Positions 13,024-29,819 of a stretch of DNA of 64,000 nt are shown here, in pieces (the stretch's first letter is position 1; each line of letters starts with the position of its first letter). A program made the position numbers and the translations under genes. The stretch covers positions 2,542,001 through 2,606,000 of the forward strand of contig CP136061.1 in NCBI GenBank assembly GCA_032622095.1, written 5' to 3'. This DNA is from Siphonodentalium dalli (taxonomy: Eukaryota; Mollusca; Scaphopoda; Gadilida; Siphonodentaliidae). The notes under the pieces are model-generated. The model was not told the origin of the DNA and made no database searches. It saw nothing but the letters and a program-made list of their open reading frames with translations.

Positions 13024-13743
13024 ATTGATAATACATACCTATAAGACTCACATAAGGAAGGTGGCATATTGATAATACATACCTATAAGACTCACATAAG
13101 GACGGTGACATATTGATAATACATACCTATAAGACTGACATAAGGACGGTGGCATATTGATAATACATACCTATAAGACTCACATAAGGACGGTGGCATA
13201 TTGATAATGCATACCTATAAGACACACATAAGGACGGTGACATATTGATAATACATACCTATAAGACTCACATAAGGACGGTGACATATTGATAATGCAT
13301 ACCTATAAGACACACATAAGGACGGTGACATATTGATAATACATACCTATAAGACTCACATCAGGAAGGTGACATATTGATAATACATACCTATAAGACT
13401 GACATAAGGACGGTGGCATATTGATAATACATACCTATAAGACTGACATAAGGACGGTGACATATTGATAATACATACCTATAAGACTGACATAAGGGAC
13501 GGTGACATATTGATAATACATACCTATAAGACACACATAAGGACGGTGACATATTGATAATACATACCTATAAGACTGACATAAGGACGGTGGCATATTG
13601 ATAATACATACCTATAAGACTGACATAAGGACGGTGGCATATTGATAATACATACCTATAAGACTCACATAAGGACGGTGACATATTGATAATACATACC
13701 TATAAGACTCACATAAGGAAGGTGGCATATTGATAATACATAC

Positions 13744-14059
13744 CTATAAGACTGACATAAGGACGGTGTATATTGATAATACATACCTATAAGACTCACA
13801 TAAGGACGGTGTATATTGATAATACATACCTATAAGACTGACATAAGGACGGTGACATATTGATAATACATACCTATAAGACTGACATAAGGACGGTGTA
13901 TATTGATAATACATACCTATAAGACTCACATAAGGACGGTGTATATTGATAATACATACCTATAAGACTGACATAAGGAAGGTGACATATTGATAATACA
14001 TACCTATAAGACTCACATAAGGACGGTGTATATTGATAATACATACCTATAAGACTCAC
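13744..14059 (+). repeat. Trimer higher-order repeat, 130 bp
   Basis: Pairs of 43-bp GGTGTATATTG units followed by a 44-bp unit recur with a 130-bp offset (44 + 43 + 43), at 13,744-13,929 and 13,874-14,059. A near repeat of GGTGCATATTG units follows at 14,464, 14,551 and 14,902; the last two are offset by 351 bp (eight units). Confidence 0.7.
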
Positions 14060-16203
14060 ATAAGGACGGTGTATATTGATAATACATACCTATAAGACTC
14101 ACATAAGGAAGGTGACATATTGATAATACATACCTATAAGACACACATGAGGACGGTGACATATTGATAATACATACCTATAAGACTCACATAAGGACGG
14201 TGGCATATTGATAATACATACCTATAAGACACACATAAGGACGGTGGCATATTGATAATACATACCTATAAGACTGACATAAGGACGGTGGCATATTGAT
14301 AATACATACCTATAAGACTGACATAAGGACGGTGACATATTGATAATACATACCTATAAGACACACATAAGGACGGTGACATATTGATAATACATACCTA
14401 TAAGACTCACATAAGGACGGTGACATATTGATAATACATACCTATAAGACTCACATAAGGACGGTGCATATTGATAATACATACCTATAAGACTCACATA
14501 AGGACGGTGACATATTGATAATACATACCTATAAGACTCACATAAGGACGGTGCATATTGATAATACATACCTATAAGACTGACATAAGGAAGGTGACAT
14601 ATTGATAATACATACCTATAAGACTCACATAAGGAAGGTGACATATTGATAATACATACCTATAAGACTGACATAAGGACGGTGACATATTGATAATACA
14701 TACCTATAAGACTCACATAAGGACGGTGACATATTGATAATACATACCTATAAGACTCACATAAGGAAGGTGACATATTGATAATACATACCTATAAGAC
14801 TCACATAAGGACGGTGACATATTGATAATACATACCTATAAGACTCACATAAGGACGGTGACATATTGATAATACATACCTATAAGACTCACATAAGGAC
14901 GGTGCATATTGATAATACATACCTATAAGACTGACATAAGGAAGGTGACATATTGATAATACATACCTATAAGACTCACATAAGGAAGGTGACATATTGA
15001 TAATACATACCTATAAGACTGACATAAGGACGGTGACATATTGATAATACATACCTATAAGACTCACATAAGGACGGTGACATATTGATAATACATACCT
15101 ATAAGACACACATAAGGACGGTGGCATATTGATAATACATACCTATAAGACTGACATAAGGACGGTGGCATATTGATAATACATACCTATAAGACTGACA
15201 TAAGGACGGTGGATATTGATAATACATACCTATAAGACTGACATAAGGACGGTGACATATAGATAATACATACCTATAAGACTCACATAAGGACGGTGAC
15301 ATATTGATAATACATACCTATAAGACACACATAAGGACGGTGGCATATTGATAATACATACCTATAAGACTGACATAAGGACGGTGGCATATTGATAATA
15401 CATACCTATAAGACACACATAAGGACGGTGACATATTGATAATACATACCTATAAGACTGACATAAGGACGGTGACATATTGATAATACATACCTATAAG
15501 ACTCACATAAGGACGGTGACATATTGATAATACATACCTATAAGACACACATAAGGACGGTGGCATATTGATAATACATACCTATAAGACTCACATAAGG
15601 AAGGTGACATATTGATAATACATACCTATAAGACTCACATAAGGAAGGTGACATATTGATAATACATACCTATAAGACTCACATAAGGACGGTGGATATT
15701 GATAATACATACCTATAAGACTCACATAAGGAAGGTGACATATTGATAATACATACCTATAAGACACACATAAGGACGGTGACATATTGATAATACATAC
15801 CTATAAGACTGACATAAGGACGGTGGATATTGATAATACATACCTATAAGACTCACATAAGGAAGGTGACATATTGATAATACATACCTACAAGACTCAC
15901 ATAAGGAAGGTGACATATTGATAATACATACCTATAAGACTGACATAAGGACGGTGACATATTGATAATACATACCTATAAGACTCACATAAGGCCGGTG
16001 ACATATTGATAATACATACCTATAAGACTCACATAAGGACGGTGGCATATTGATAATACATACCTATAAGACTGACATAAGGACGGTGACATATTGATAA
16101 TACATACCTATAAGACTCACATAAGGACGGTGGCATATTGATAATACATACCTATAAGACTCACATAAGGACGGTGGCATATTGATAATACATACCTATA
16201 AGA

Positions 16204-16332
16204 CTCACATAAGGTCGGTGGATATTGATAATACATACCTATAAGACTCACATAAGGTCGGTGGATATTGATAATACATACCTATAAGACTCACATAAGG
16301 TCGGTGGATATTGATAATACATACCTATAAGA
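16204..16332 (+). repeat. Three consecutive identical 43-bp units with AAGGTCGGTGG
   Basis: Three successive units carry the rare 21-22 state TC together with the single-G 43-bp state, giving ACATAAGGTCGGTGGATATT each time. A recent local expansion of one rare unit is the simplest reading. Confidence 0.75.
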
Positions 16333-19300
16333 CTCACATAAGGACGGTGACATATTGATAATACATACATATAAGACTCACATAAGGACGGTGACATATT
16401 GATAATACATACATATAAGACTCACATAAGGACGGTGACATATTGATAATACATACCTATAAGACTCACATAAGGACGGTGACATATTGATAATACATAC
16501 CTATAAGACTCACATAAGGACGGTGACATATTGATAATACATACCTATAAGACTCACATAAGGACGGTGACATATTGATAATACATACCTATAAGACTCA
16601 CATAAGGACGGTGACATATTGATAATACATACCTATAAGACTGACATAAGGACGGTGGATATTGATAATACATACCTATAAGACACACATAAGGTCGGTG
16701 ACATATTGATAATACATACCTATAAGACTCACATAAGGACGGTGACATATTGATAATACATACCTATAAGACTGACATAAGGCCGGTGACATATTGATAA
16801 TACATACCTATAAGACTCACATAAGGACGGTGACATATTGATAATACATACCTATAAGACTCACATAAGGACGGTGACATATTGATAATACATACCTATA
16901 AGACTCACATAAGGACGGTGACATATTGATAATACATACCTATAAGACTCACATAAGGACGGTGACATATTGATAATACATACCTATAAGACTGACATAA
17001 GGCCGGTGACATATTGATAATACATACCTATAAGACTCACATAAGGACGGTGACATATTGATAATACATACCTATAAGACTGACATAAGGACGGTGACAT
17101 ATTGATAATACATACCTATAAGACTCACATAAGGACGGTGACATATTGATAATACATACATATAAGACTCACATAAGGACGGTGACATATTGATAATACA
17201 TACCTATAAGACTGACATAAGGACGGTGACATATTGATAATACATACCTATAAGACTCACATAAGGAAGGTGACATATTGATAATACATACCTATAAGAC
17301 TGACATAAGGAAGGTGACATATTGATAATACATACCTATAAGACTGACATAAGGACGGTGACATATTGATAATGCATACCTATAAGACTCACATAAGGAC
17401 GGTGGCATATTGATAATACATACCTATAAGACTGACATAAGGAAGGTGACATATTGATAATACATACCTATAAGACTGACATAAGGACGGTGACATATTG
17501 ATAATACATACCTATAAGACTGACATAAGGACGGTGACATATTGATAATACATACCTATAAGACTGACATAAGGACGGTGACATATTGATAATACATACC
17601 TATAAGACTCACATAAGGACGGTGACATATTGATAATACATACCTATAAGACTCACATAAGGACGGTGACATATTGATAATACATACCTATAAGACTCAC
17701 ATAAGGAAGGTGACATATTGATAATACATACCTATAAGACTGACATAAGGACGGTGGCATATTGATAATACATACCTATAAGACACACATAAGGACGGTG
17801 GCATATTGATAATGTATACCTATAAGACTCACATAAGGACGGTGACATATTGATAATACATACCTATAAGACACACATAAGGACGGTGACATATTGATAA
17901 TACATACCTATAAGACTGACATAAGGACGGTGACATATTGATAATACATACCTATAAGACTGACATAAGGACGGTGACATATTGATAATACATACCTATA
18001 AGACTCACATAAGGAAGGTGACATATTGATAATACATACCTATAAGACACACATAAGGACGGTGACATATTGATAATACATAACTATAAGACTCACATAA
18101 GGAAGGTGACATATTGATAATGCATACCTATAAGACTGACATAAGGACGGTGACATATTGATAATACATACCTATAAGACTCACATAAGGAAGGTGACAT
18201 ATTGATAATGCATACCTATAAGACTCACATAAGGACGGTGACATATTGATAATACATACCTATAAGACACACATAAGGACGGTGGCATATTGATAATACA
18301 TACCTATAAGACTCACATAAGGACGGTGACATATTGATAATACATACCTATAAGACTGACATAAGGACGGTGGCATATTGATAATACATACCTATAAGAC
18401 ACACATAAGGACGGTGGCATATTGATAATGTATACCTATAAGACTCACATAAGGAAGGTGACATATTGATAATACATACCTATAAGACTGACATAAGGAC
18501 GGTGGCATATTGATAATACATACCTATAAGACTCACATAAGGAAGGTGACATATTGATAATACATACCTATAAGACTGACATAAGGAAGGTGACATATTG
18601 ATAATACATACCTATAAGACTCACATAAGGAAGGTGACATATTGATAATACATACCTATAAGACTGACATAAGGACGGTGACATATTGATAATACATACC
18701 TATAAGACTCACATAAGGAAGGTGACATATTGATAATACATACCTATAAGACTCACATAAGGAAGGTGACATATTGATAATACATACCTATAAGACTCAC
18801 ATAAGGAAGGTGACATATTGATAATACATACCTATAAGACTGACATAAGGAAGGTGACATATTGATAATACATACCTATAAGACTCACATAAGGACGGTG
18901 ACATATTGATAATACATACCTATAAGACTCACATAAGGACGGTGACATATTGATAATACATACCTATAAGACTCACATAAGGACGGTGACATATTGATAA
19001 TACATACCTATAAGACTCACATAAGGACGGTGACATATTGATAATACATACCTATAAGACTCACATAAGGAAGGTGACATATTGATAATACATACCTATA
19101 AGACTCACATAAGGACGGTGACATATTGATAATACATACCTATAAGACTGACATAAGGACGGTGGCATATTGATAATACATACCTATAAGACTCACATAA
19201 GGACGGTGACATATTGATAATACATACCTATAAGACTCACATAAGGACGGTGACATATTGATAATACATACCTATAAGACTGACATAAGGACGGTGGATA

Positions 19301-20460
19301 TTGATAATACATACCTATAAGACACACATAAGGACGGTGACATATTGATAATGCATACCTATAAGACTGACATAAGGAAGGTGACATATTGATAATACAT
19401 ACCTATAAGACTCACATAAGGACGGTGACATATTGATAATACATACCTATAAGACTGACATAAGGACGGTGGATATTGATAATACATACCTATAAGACTG
19501 ACATAAGGAAGGTGACATATTGATAATACATACCTATAAGACTCACATAAGGAAGGTGACATATTGATAATACATACCTATAAGACTCACGTAAGGACGG
19601 TGACATATTGATAATACATACCTATAAGACTCACATAAGGACGGTGACATATTGATAATACATACCTATAAGACTCACATAAGGACGGTGACATATTGAT
19701 AATGCATACCTATAAGACTCACATAAGGACGGTGCATATTGATAATACATACCTATAAGACTGACATAAGGACGGTGACATATTGATAATACATACCTAT
19801 AAGACTCACATAAGGAAGGTGGCATATTGATAATACATACCTATAAGACACACATAAGGACGGTGACATATTGATAATACATACCTATAAGACTGACATA
19901 AGGACGGTGACATATTGATAATACATACCTATAAGACTCACATAAGGAAGGTGGCATATTGATAATACATACCTATAAGACTCACATAAGGACGGTGACA
20001 TATTGATAATACATACCTATAAGACTGACATAAGGACGGTGACATATTGATAATACATACCTATAAGACACACATAAGGACGGTGACATATTGATAATAC
20101 ATACCTATAAGACTCACATAAGGACGGTGACATATTGATAATACATACCTATAAGACTGACATAAGGACGGTGACATATTGATAATACATACCTATAAGA
20201 CACACATAAGGACGGTGACAAATTGATAATACATACCTATAAGACTGACATAAGGAAGGTGACATATTGATAATACATACCTATAAGACTCACATAAGGA
20301 CGGTGACATATTGATAATACATACCTATAAGACTCACATAAGGAAGGTGACATATTGATAATACATACCTATAAGACACACATAAGGACGGTGGCATATT
20401 GATAATACATACCTATAAGACTGACATAAGGACGGTGACATATTGATAATACATACCTAT

Positions 20461-21626
20461 AGGACTCACATAAGGACGGTGGCATATTGATAATACATAC
20501 CTATAAGACTGACATAAGGACGGTGACATATTGATAATACATACCTATAAGACTCACATAAGGACGGTGGATATTGATAATACATACCTATAAGACACAC
20601 ATAAGGACGGTGACATATTGATAATACATACCTATAAGACTGACATAAGGAAGGTGACATATTGATAATACATACCTATAAGACTCACATAAGGACGGTG
20701 ACATATTGATAATACATACCTATAAGACTGACATAAGGAAGGTGACATATTGATAATACATACCTATAAGACTCACATAAGGACGGTGACATATTGATAA
20801 TACATACCTATAAGACTCACATAAGGAAGGTGACATATTGATAATACATACCTATAAGACACACATAAGGACGGTGGCATATTGATAATACATACCTATA
20901 AGACTGACATAAGGACGGTGACATATTGATAATACATACCTATAAGACTCACATAAGGACGGTGGCATATTGATAATACATACCTATAAGACTCACATAA
21001 GGACGGTGACATATTGATAATACATACCTATAGGACTCACATAAGGACGGTGGCATATTGATAATACATACCTATAAGACTGACATAAGGACGGTGACAT
21101 ATTGATAATACATACCTATAAGACTCACATAAGGACGGTGGATATTGATAATACATACCTATAAGACACACATAAGGACGGTGACATATTGATAATACAT
21201 ACCTATAAGACTGACATAAGGAAGGTGACATATTGATAATACATACCTATAAGACTCACATAAGGACGGTGACATATTGATAATACATACCTATAAGACT
21301 CACATAAGGAAGGTGACATATTGATAATACATACCTATAAGACACACATAAGGACGGTGGCATATTGATAATACATACCTATAAGACTGACATAAGGACG
21401 GTGACATATTGATAATACATACCTATAGGACTCACATAAGGACGGTGGCATATTGATAATACATACCTATAAGACTGACATAAGGACGGTGACATATTGA
21501 TAATACATACCTATAAGACTCACATAAGGACGGTGGATATTGATAATGCATACCTATAAGACTCACATAAGGACGGTGACATATTGATAATACATACCTA
21601 TAAGACACACATAAGGACGGTGACAT
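20461..21626 (+). repeat. Higher-order block marked by CTATAGGACTC, three copies
   Basis: The unusual substitution CCTATAGGACTC (A to G at unit position 7) occurs at about 20,461, 21,032 and 21,427. The units after it are the same or nearly the same each time, including a 43-bp GGTGGATATTG unit. Offsets are 571 bp (13 units minus 1) and 395 bp (9 units minus 1). The first two copies agree over at least ~195 bp; the third differs at a few slot positions. Confidence 0.75.
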
Positions 21627-23313
21627 ATTGATAATACATACCTATAAGACACACATAAGGACGGTGACATATTGATAATACATACCTATAAGACTCACAT
21701 AAGGAAGGTGACATATTGATAATACATACCTATAAGACTGACATAAGGACGGTGACATATTGATAATACATACCTATAAGACTCACATAAGGACGGTGGC
21801 ATATTGATAATACATACCTATAAGACTCACATAAGGACGGTGGCATATTGATAATACATACCTATAAGACTCACATAAGGACGGTGGCATATTGATAATA
21901 CATACCTATAAGACTCACATAAGGACGGTGGCATATTGATAATACATACCTATAAGACTCACATAAGGAAGGTGACATATTGATAATACATACCTATAAG
22001 ACTCACATAAGGAAGGTGACATATTGATAATACATACCTATAAGACTCACATAAGGAAGGTGACATATTGATAATACATACCTATAAGACTCACATAAGG
22101 AAGGTGACATATTGATAATGCATACCTATAAGACTCACATAAGGACGGTGACATATTGATAATGCATACCTATAAGACTCACATAAGGACGGTGACATAT
22201 TGATAATACATACCTATAAGACTGACATAAGGACGGTGACATATTGATAATACATACCTATAAGACTGACATAAGGACGGTGACATATTGATAATACATA
22301 CCTATAAGACTCACATAAGGAAGGTGACATATTGATAATACATACCTATAAGACTCACATAAGGACGGTGGATATTGATAATGCATACCTATAAGACTCA
22401 CATAAGGACGGTGACATATTGATAATACATACCTATAAGACTCACATAAGGACGGTGGCATATTGATAATGCATACCTATAAGACTCACATAAGGACGGT
22501 GACATATTGATAATACATACCTATAAGACTCACATAAGGACGGTGACATATTGATAATACATACCTATAAGACTGACATAAGGACGGTGGCATATTGATA
22601 ATACATACCTATAAGACTGACATAAGGACGGTGACATATTGATAATACATACCTATAAGACTGACATAAGGACGGTGGCATATTGATAATACATACCTAT
22701 AAGACTCACATAAGGACGGTGGCATATTGATAATACATACCTATAAGACTCACATAAGGACGGTGGCATATTGATAATACATACCTATAAGACTCACATA
22801 AGGACGGTGGCATATTGATAATACATACCTATAAGACTCACATAAGGACGGTGGCATATTGATAATACATACCTATAAGACTCACATAAGGACGGTGGCA
22901 TATTGATAATACATACCTATAAGACTCACATAAGGAAGGTGACATATTGATAATACATACCTATAAGACTCACATAAGGAAGGTGACATATTGATAATAC
23001 ATACCTATAAGACTCACATAAGGAAGGTGACATATTGATAATACATACCTATAAGACTCACATAAGGACGGTGGCATATTGATAATACATACCTATAAGA
23101 CTCACATAAGGACGGTGACATATTGATAATACATACCTATAAGACTGACATAAGGACGGTGACATATTGATAATACATACCTATAAGACTGACATAAGGA
23201 CGGTGACATATTGATAATACATACCTATAAGACTCACATAAGGACGGTGACATATTGATAATACATACCTATAAGACTGACATAAGGACGGTGACATATT
23301 GATAATACATACC

Positions 23314-24280
23314 TATAAGACTGACATAAGGAAGGTGACATATTGATAATACATACCTATAAGACTGACATAAGGAAGGTGACATATTGATAATACATAC
23401 CTATAAGACTGACATAAGGAAGGTGACATATTGATAATACATACCTATAAGACTGACATAAGGAAGGTGACATATTGATAATACATACCTATAAGACTGA
23501 CATAAGGAAGGTGACATATTGATAATACATACCTATAAGACTGACATAAGGAAGGTGACATATTGATAATACATACCTATAAGACTGACATAAGGAAGGT
23601 GACATATTGATAATACATACCTATAAGACTGACATAAGGAAGGTGACATATTGATAATACATACCTATAAGACTGACATAAGGACGGTGACATATTGATA
23701 ATACATACCTATAAGACTGACATAAGGAAGGTGACATATTGATAATACATACCTATAAGACTGACATAAGGAAGGTGACATATTGATAATACATACCTAT
23801 AAGACTGACATAAGGACGGTGACATATTGATAATGCATACCTATAAGACTGACATAAGGAAGGTGACATATTGATAATACATACCTATAAGACTGACATA
23901 AGGAAGGTGACATATTGATAATACATACCTATAAGACTGACATAAGGAAGGTGACATATTGATAATACATACCTATAAGACTGACATAAGGAAGGTGACA
24001 TATTGATAATACATACCTATAAGACTGACATAAGGAAGGTGACATATTGATAATACATACCTATAAGACTGACATAAGGAAGGTGACATATTGATAATAC
24101 ATACCTATAAGACTGACATAAGGAAGGTGACATATTGATAATACATACCTATAAGACTGACATAAGGAAGGTGACATATTGATAATACATACCTATAAGA
24201 CTGACATAAGGACGGTGACATATTGATAATACATACCTATAAGACTGACATAAGGAAGGTGACATATTGATAATACATAC
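23314..24280 (+). repeat. Homogenised run of ~22 near-identical 44-bp units
   Basis: Every unit here has TG at 11-12, and nearly all have AA at 21-22, AC at 27-28 and AC at 40-41. The visible exceptions are GGACGG units at about 23,692, 23,814 and 24,212, the second of which is also followed by ATGCATA. The run ends where the 11-12 slot returns to TC near 24,290. This low diversity contrasts with the shuffled variants on both sides and suggests a recent expansion. Confidence 0.85.
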
Positions 24281-25120
24281 CTATAAGACTCACATAAGGA
24301 AGGTGACATATTGATAATACATACCTATAAGACTGACATAAGGACGGTGACATATTGATAATACATACCTATAAGACACACATAAGGAAGGTGACATATT
24401 GATAATACATACCTATAAGACTCACATAAGGAAGGTGACATATTGATAATACATACCTATAAGACTCACATAAGGAAGGTGACATATTGATAATGCATAC
24501 CTATAAGACTCACATAAGGACGGTGACATATTGATAATGTATACCTATAAGACTGACATAAGGACGGTGACATATTGATAATACATACCTATAAGACACA
24601 CATAAGGAAGGTGACATATTGATAATGCATACCTATAAGACTCACATAAGGAAGGTGGCATATTGATAATACATACCTATAAGACTCACATAAGGACGGT
24701 GGATATTGATAATACATACCTATAAGACACACATAAGGACGGTGACATATTGATAATACATACCTATAAGACACACATAAGGACGGTGACATATTGATAA
24801 TACATACCTATAAGACTCACATAAGGACGGTGACATATTGATAATACATACCTATAAGACTCACATAAGGAAGGTGGCATATTGATAATACATACCTATA
24901 AGACTCACATAAGGAAGGTGGCATATTGATAATACATACCTATAAGACTCACATAAGGACGGTGACATATTGATAATGCATACCTATAAGACTCACATAA
25001 GGACGGTGACATATTGATAATGTATACCTATAAGACTCACATAAGGACGGTGACATATTGATAATACATACCTATAAGACTCACATAAGGACGGTGACAT
25101 ATTGATAATACATACCTATA

Positions 25121-26400
25121 AGACTCACATAAGGAAGGTGGCATATTGATAATACATACCTATAAGACTCACATAAGGACGGTGACATATTGATAATACA
25201 TACCTATAAGACTGACATAAGGAAGGTGACATATTGATAATACATACCTATAAGACTCACAAAAGGACGGTGACATATTGATAATGTATACCTATAAGAC
25301 ACACATAAGGACGGTGACATATTGATAATACATACCTATAAGACACACATAAGGACGGTGACATATTGATAATACATACCTATAAGACTCACATAAGGAC
25401 GGTGACATATTGATAATGCATACCTATAAGACTCACATAAGGACGGTGACATATTGATAATACATACCTATAAGACTGACATAAGGACGGTGACATATTG
25501 ATAATACATACCTATAAGACTCACATAAGGACGGTGACATATTGATAATACATACCTATAAGACTCACATAAGGAAGGTGGCATATTGATAATACATACC
25601 TATAAGACTCACATAAGGACGGTGACATATTGATAATACATACCTATAAGACTGACATAAGGAAGGTGACATATTGATAATACATACCTATAAGACTCAC
25701 ATAAGGACGGTGACATATTGATAATGTATACCTATAAGACTCACATAAGGAAGGTGACATATTGATAATACATACCTATAAGACTCACATAAGGACGGTG
25801 ACATATTGATAATGTATACCTATAAGACTCACATAAGGAAGGTGACATATTGATAATACATACCTATAAGACTCACATAAGGACGGTGACATATTGATAA
25901 TACATACCTATAAGACTCACATAAGGAAGGTGGCATATTGATAATACATACCTATAAGACTCACATAAGGACGGTGACATATTGATAATACATACCTATA
26001 AGACTGACATAAGGAAGGTGACATATTGATAATACATACCTATAAGACTCACATAAGGACGGTGACATATTGATAATGTATACCTATAAGACTCACATAA
26101 GGAAGGTGACATATTGATAATACATACCTATAAGACTCACATAAGGACGGTGACATATTGATAATGTATACCTATAAGACTCACATAAGGAAGGTGACAT
26201 ATTGATAATACATACCTATAAGACTCACATAAGGACGGTGACATATTGATAATGTATACCTATAAGACTCACATAAGGAAGGTGACATATTGATAATACA
26301 TACCTATAAGACTCACATAAGGACGGTGACATATTGATAATGTATACCTATAAGACTCACATAAGGAAGGTGACATATTGATAATACATACCTATAAGAC
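25121..26400 (+). repeat. Dimer (88 bp) runs inside 440- and 352-bp duplications
   Basis: Two alternating unit types, one with ACGG and ATGTATA and one with AAGG and ATACATA, form an 88-bp dimer repeated about four times at ~26,045-26,400 and about twice at ~25,695-25,860. A marker string with ACTGACATAAGGAAGG next to an ATGTATA unit occurs at 25,211, 25,651 and 26,003, offsets of 440 (10 x 44) and 352 (8 x 44). The 25,211 copy differs by CACAAAAGG instead of CACATAAGG in the next unit. Confidence 0.8.
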
Positions 26401-27580
26401 TCACATAAGGACGGTGACATATTGATAATACATACCTATAAGACTCACATAAGGAAGGTGACATATTGATAATACATACCTATAAGACTCACATAAGGAC
26501 GGTGGCATATTGATAATACATACCTATAAGACACACATAAGGACGGTGACATATTGATAATACATACCTATAAGACACACATAAGGACGGTGACATATTG
26601 ATAATACATACCTATAAGACTCACATAAGGACGGTGACATATTGATAATGCATACCTATAAGACTGACATAAGGACGGTGACATATTGATAATACATACC
26701 TATAAGACTGACATAAGGACGGTGACATATTGATAATACATACCTATAAGACTCACATAAGGAAGGTGGCATATTGATAATGCATACCTATAAGACTGAC
26801 ATAAGGACGGTGACATATTGATAATGCATACCAATAAGACTGACATAAGGACGGTGACATATTGATAATGCATACCTATAAGACTGACATAAGGACGGTG
26901 TATATTGATAATACATACCTATAAGACTCACATAAGGACAGTGGCATATTGATAATACATACCTATAAGACTCACATAAGGACGGTGACATATTGATAAT
27001 ACATACCTATAAGACACACATAAGGACGGTGGATATTGATAATACATACCTATAAGACACACATAAGGACGGTGACATATTGATAATACATACCTATAAG
27101 ACTGACATAAGGAAGGTGGCATATTGATAATGTATACCTATAAGACTCACATAAGGAAGGTGACATATTGATAATACATACCTATAAGACACACATAAGG
27201 ACGGTGACATATTGATAATACATACCTATAAGACTCACATAAGGACGGTGACATATTGATAATGCATACCTATAAGACTGACATAAGGACGGTGACATAT
27301 TGATAATACATACCTATAAGACACACATAAGGACGGTGTATATTGATAATACATACCTATAAGACACACATAAGGAAGGTGACATATTGATAATACATAC
27401 CTATAAGACTCACATAAGGACGGTGACATATTGATAATACATACCTATAAGACACACATAAGGACGGTGACATATTGATAATGCATACCTATAAGACTCA
27501 CATAAGGAAGGTGACATATTGATAATACATACCTATAAGACACACATAAGGAAGGTGACATATTGATAATACATACCTAT

Positions 27581-28030
27581 AAGACTCACATAAGGAAGGT
27601 GACATATTGATAATACATACCTATAAGACTCACATAAGGAAGGTGACATATTGATAATACATACCTATAAGACTCACATAAGGAAGGTGACATATTGATA
27701 ATACATACCTATAAGACTCACATAAGGAAGGTGACATATTGATAATACATACCTATAAGACTCACATAAGGAAGGTGACATATTGATAATACATACCTAT
27801 AAGACTCACATAAGGAAGGTGACATATTGATAATACATACCTATAAGACTCACATAAGGACGGTGACATATTGATAATACATACCTATAAGACTCACATA
27901 AGGAAGGTGACATATTGATAATACATACCTATAAGACTCACATAAGGAAGGTGACATATTGATAATACATACCTATAAGACTCACATAAGGAAGGTGACA
28001 TATTGATAATACATACCTATAAGACTCACA
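27581..28030 (+). repeat. Homogenised run of ~10 units (TC, AA, AC, AC)
   Basis: Successive units all read ACTCACATAAGGAAGGTGAC with ATACATA, with one GGACGG unit at about 27,858. It differs from the 23.3-24.3 kb run only at the 11-12 slot, so at least two separate variants have been amplified locally. Confidence 0.8.
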
Positions 28031-28680
28031 TAAGGAAGGTGGCATATTGATAATACATACCTATAAGACTCACATAAGGAAGGTGGCATATTGATAATAC
28101 ATACCTATAAGACTGACATAAGGAAGGTGACATATTGATAATACATACCTATAAGACTGACATAAGGACGGTGGCATATTGATAATACATACCTATAAGA
28201 CTCACATAAGGACGGTGACATATTGATAATACATACCTATAAGACTCACATAAGGACGGTGACATATTGATAATACATACCTATAAGACACACATAAGGA
28301 CGGTGACATATTGATAATACATACCTATAAGACACACATAAGGACGGTGACATATTGATAATACATACCTATAAGACTCACATAAGGACGGTGGCATATT
28401 GATAATACATACCTATAAGACTGACATAAGGAAGGTGACATATTGATAATACATACCTATAAGACTGACATAAGGACGGTGGCATATTGATAATACATAC
28501 CTATAAGACTCACATAAGGACGGTGGCATATTGATAATACATACATACAAGACTCACATAAGGACGGTGGCATATTGATAATACATACCTATAAGACACA
28601 CATAAGGACGGTGACATATTGATAATACATACCTATAGGACTCACATAAGGAAGGTGACATATTGATAATACATACCTAT

Positions 28681-29620
28681 AGGACTCACATAAGGACGGT
28701 GGCATATTGATAATACATACATACAAGACTCACATAAGGACGGTGGCATATTGATAATACATACCTATAAGACTGACATAAGGACGGTGACATATTGATA
28801 ATACATACCTATAGGACTCACATAAGGACGGTGACATATTGATAATACATACCTATAAGACTGACATAAGGACGGTGACATATTGATAATACATACCTAT
28901 AGGACTCACATAAGGACGGTGGCATATTGATAATACATACCTATAAGACACACATAAGGACGGTGACATATTGATAATACATACCTATAAGACACACATA
29001 AGGACGGTGGCATATTGATAATACATACCTATAAGACACACATAAGGACGGTGACATATTGATAATACATACCTATAAGACACACATAAGGACGGTGACA
29101 TATTGATAATACATACCTATAAGATTGACATAAGGACGGTGACATATTGATAATACATACCTATAAGACTCACATAAGGACGGTGACATATTGATAATAC
29201 ATACCTATAAGACTGACATAAGGACGGTGACATATTGATAATACATACCTATAAGACTGACATAAGGACGGTGACATATTGATAATACATACCTATAAGA
29301 CACACATAAGGACGGTGGCATATTGATAATACATACCTATAAGACTGACATAAGGACGGTGACATATTGATAATACATACCTATAAGACTCACATAAGGA
29401 CGGTGGCATATTGATAATACATACCTATAAGACTGACATAAGGACGGTGACATATTGATAATACATACCTATAGGACTCACATAAGGACGGTGACATATT
29501 GATAATACATACCTATAAGACTGACATAAGGACGGTGACATATTGATAATACATACCTATAGGACTCACATAAGGACGGTGGCATATTGATAATACATAC
29601 ATACAAGACTCACATAAGGA
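28681..29620 (+). repeat. Duplications at 660 and 880 bp marked by TAGGACTC and CATACATACAAG
   Basis: The segment 28,801-28,930 matches 29,461-29,590 base for base by eye, an offset of 660 bp (15 x 44). The rarer unit with TACATACATACAAGACTC at 28,720 recurs at 29,600, an offset of 880 bp (20 x 44). The two offsets show overlapping duplication events rather than one simple tandem copy. Confidence 0.8.
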
Positions 29621-29819
29621 CGGTGGCATATTGATAATACATACCTATAAGACTCACATAAGGACGGTGGCATATTGATAATACATACCTATAAGACACA
29701 CATAAGGACGGTGGCATATTGATAATACATACCTATAAGACTCACATAAGGAAGGTGACATATTGATAATACATACCTATAAGACTCACATAAGGACGGT
29801 GACATATTGATAATACATA

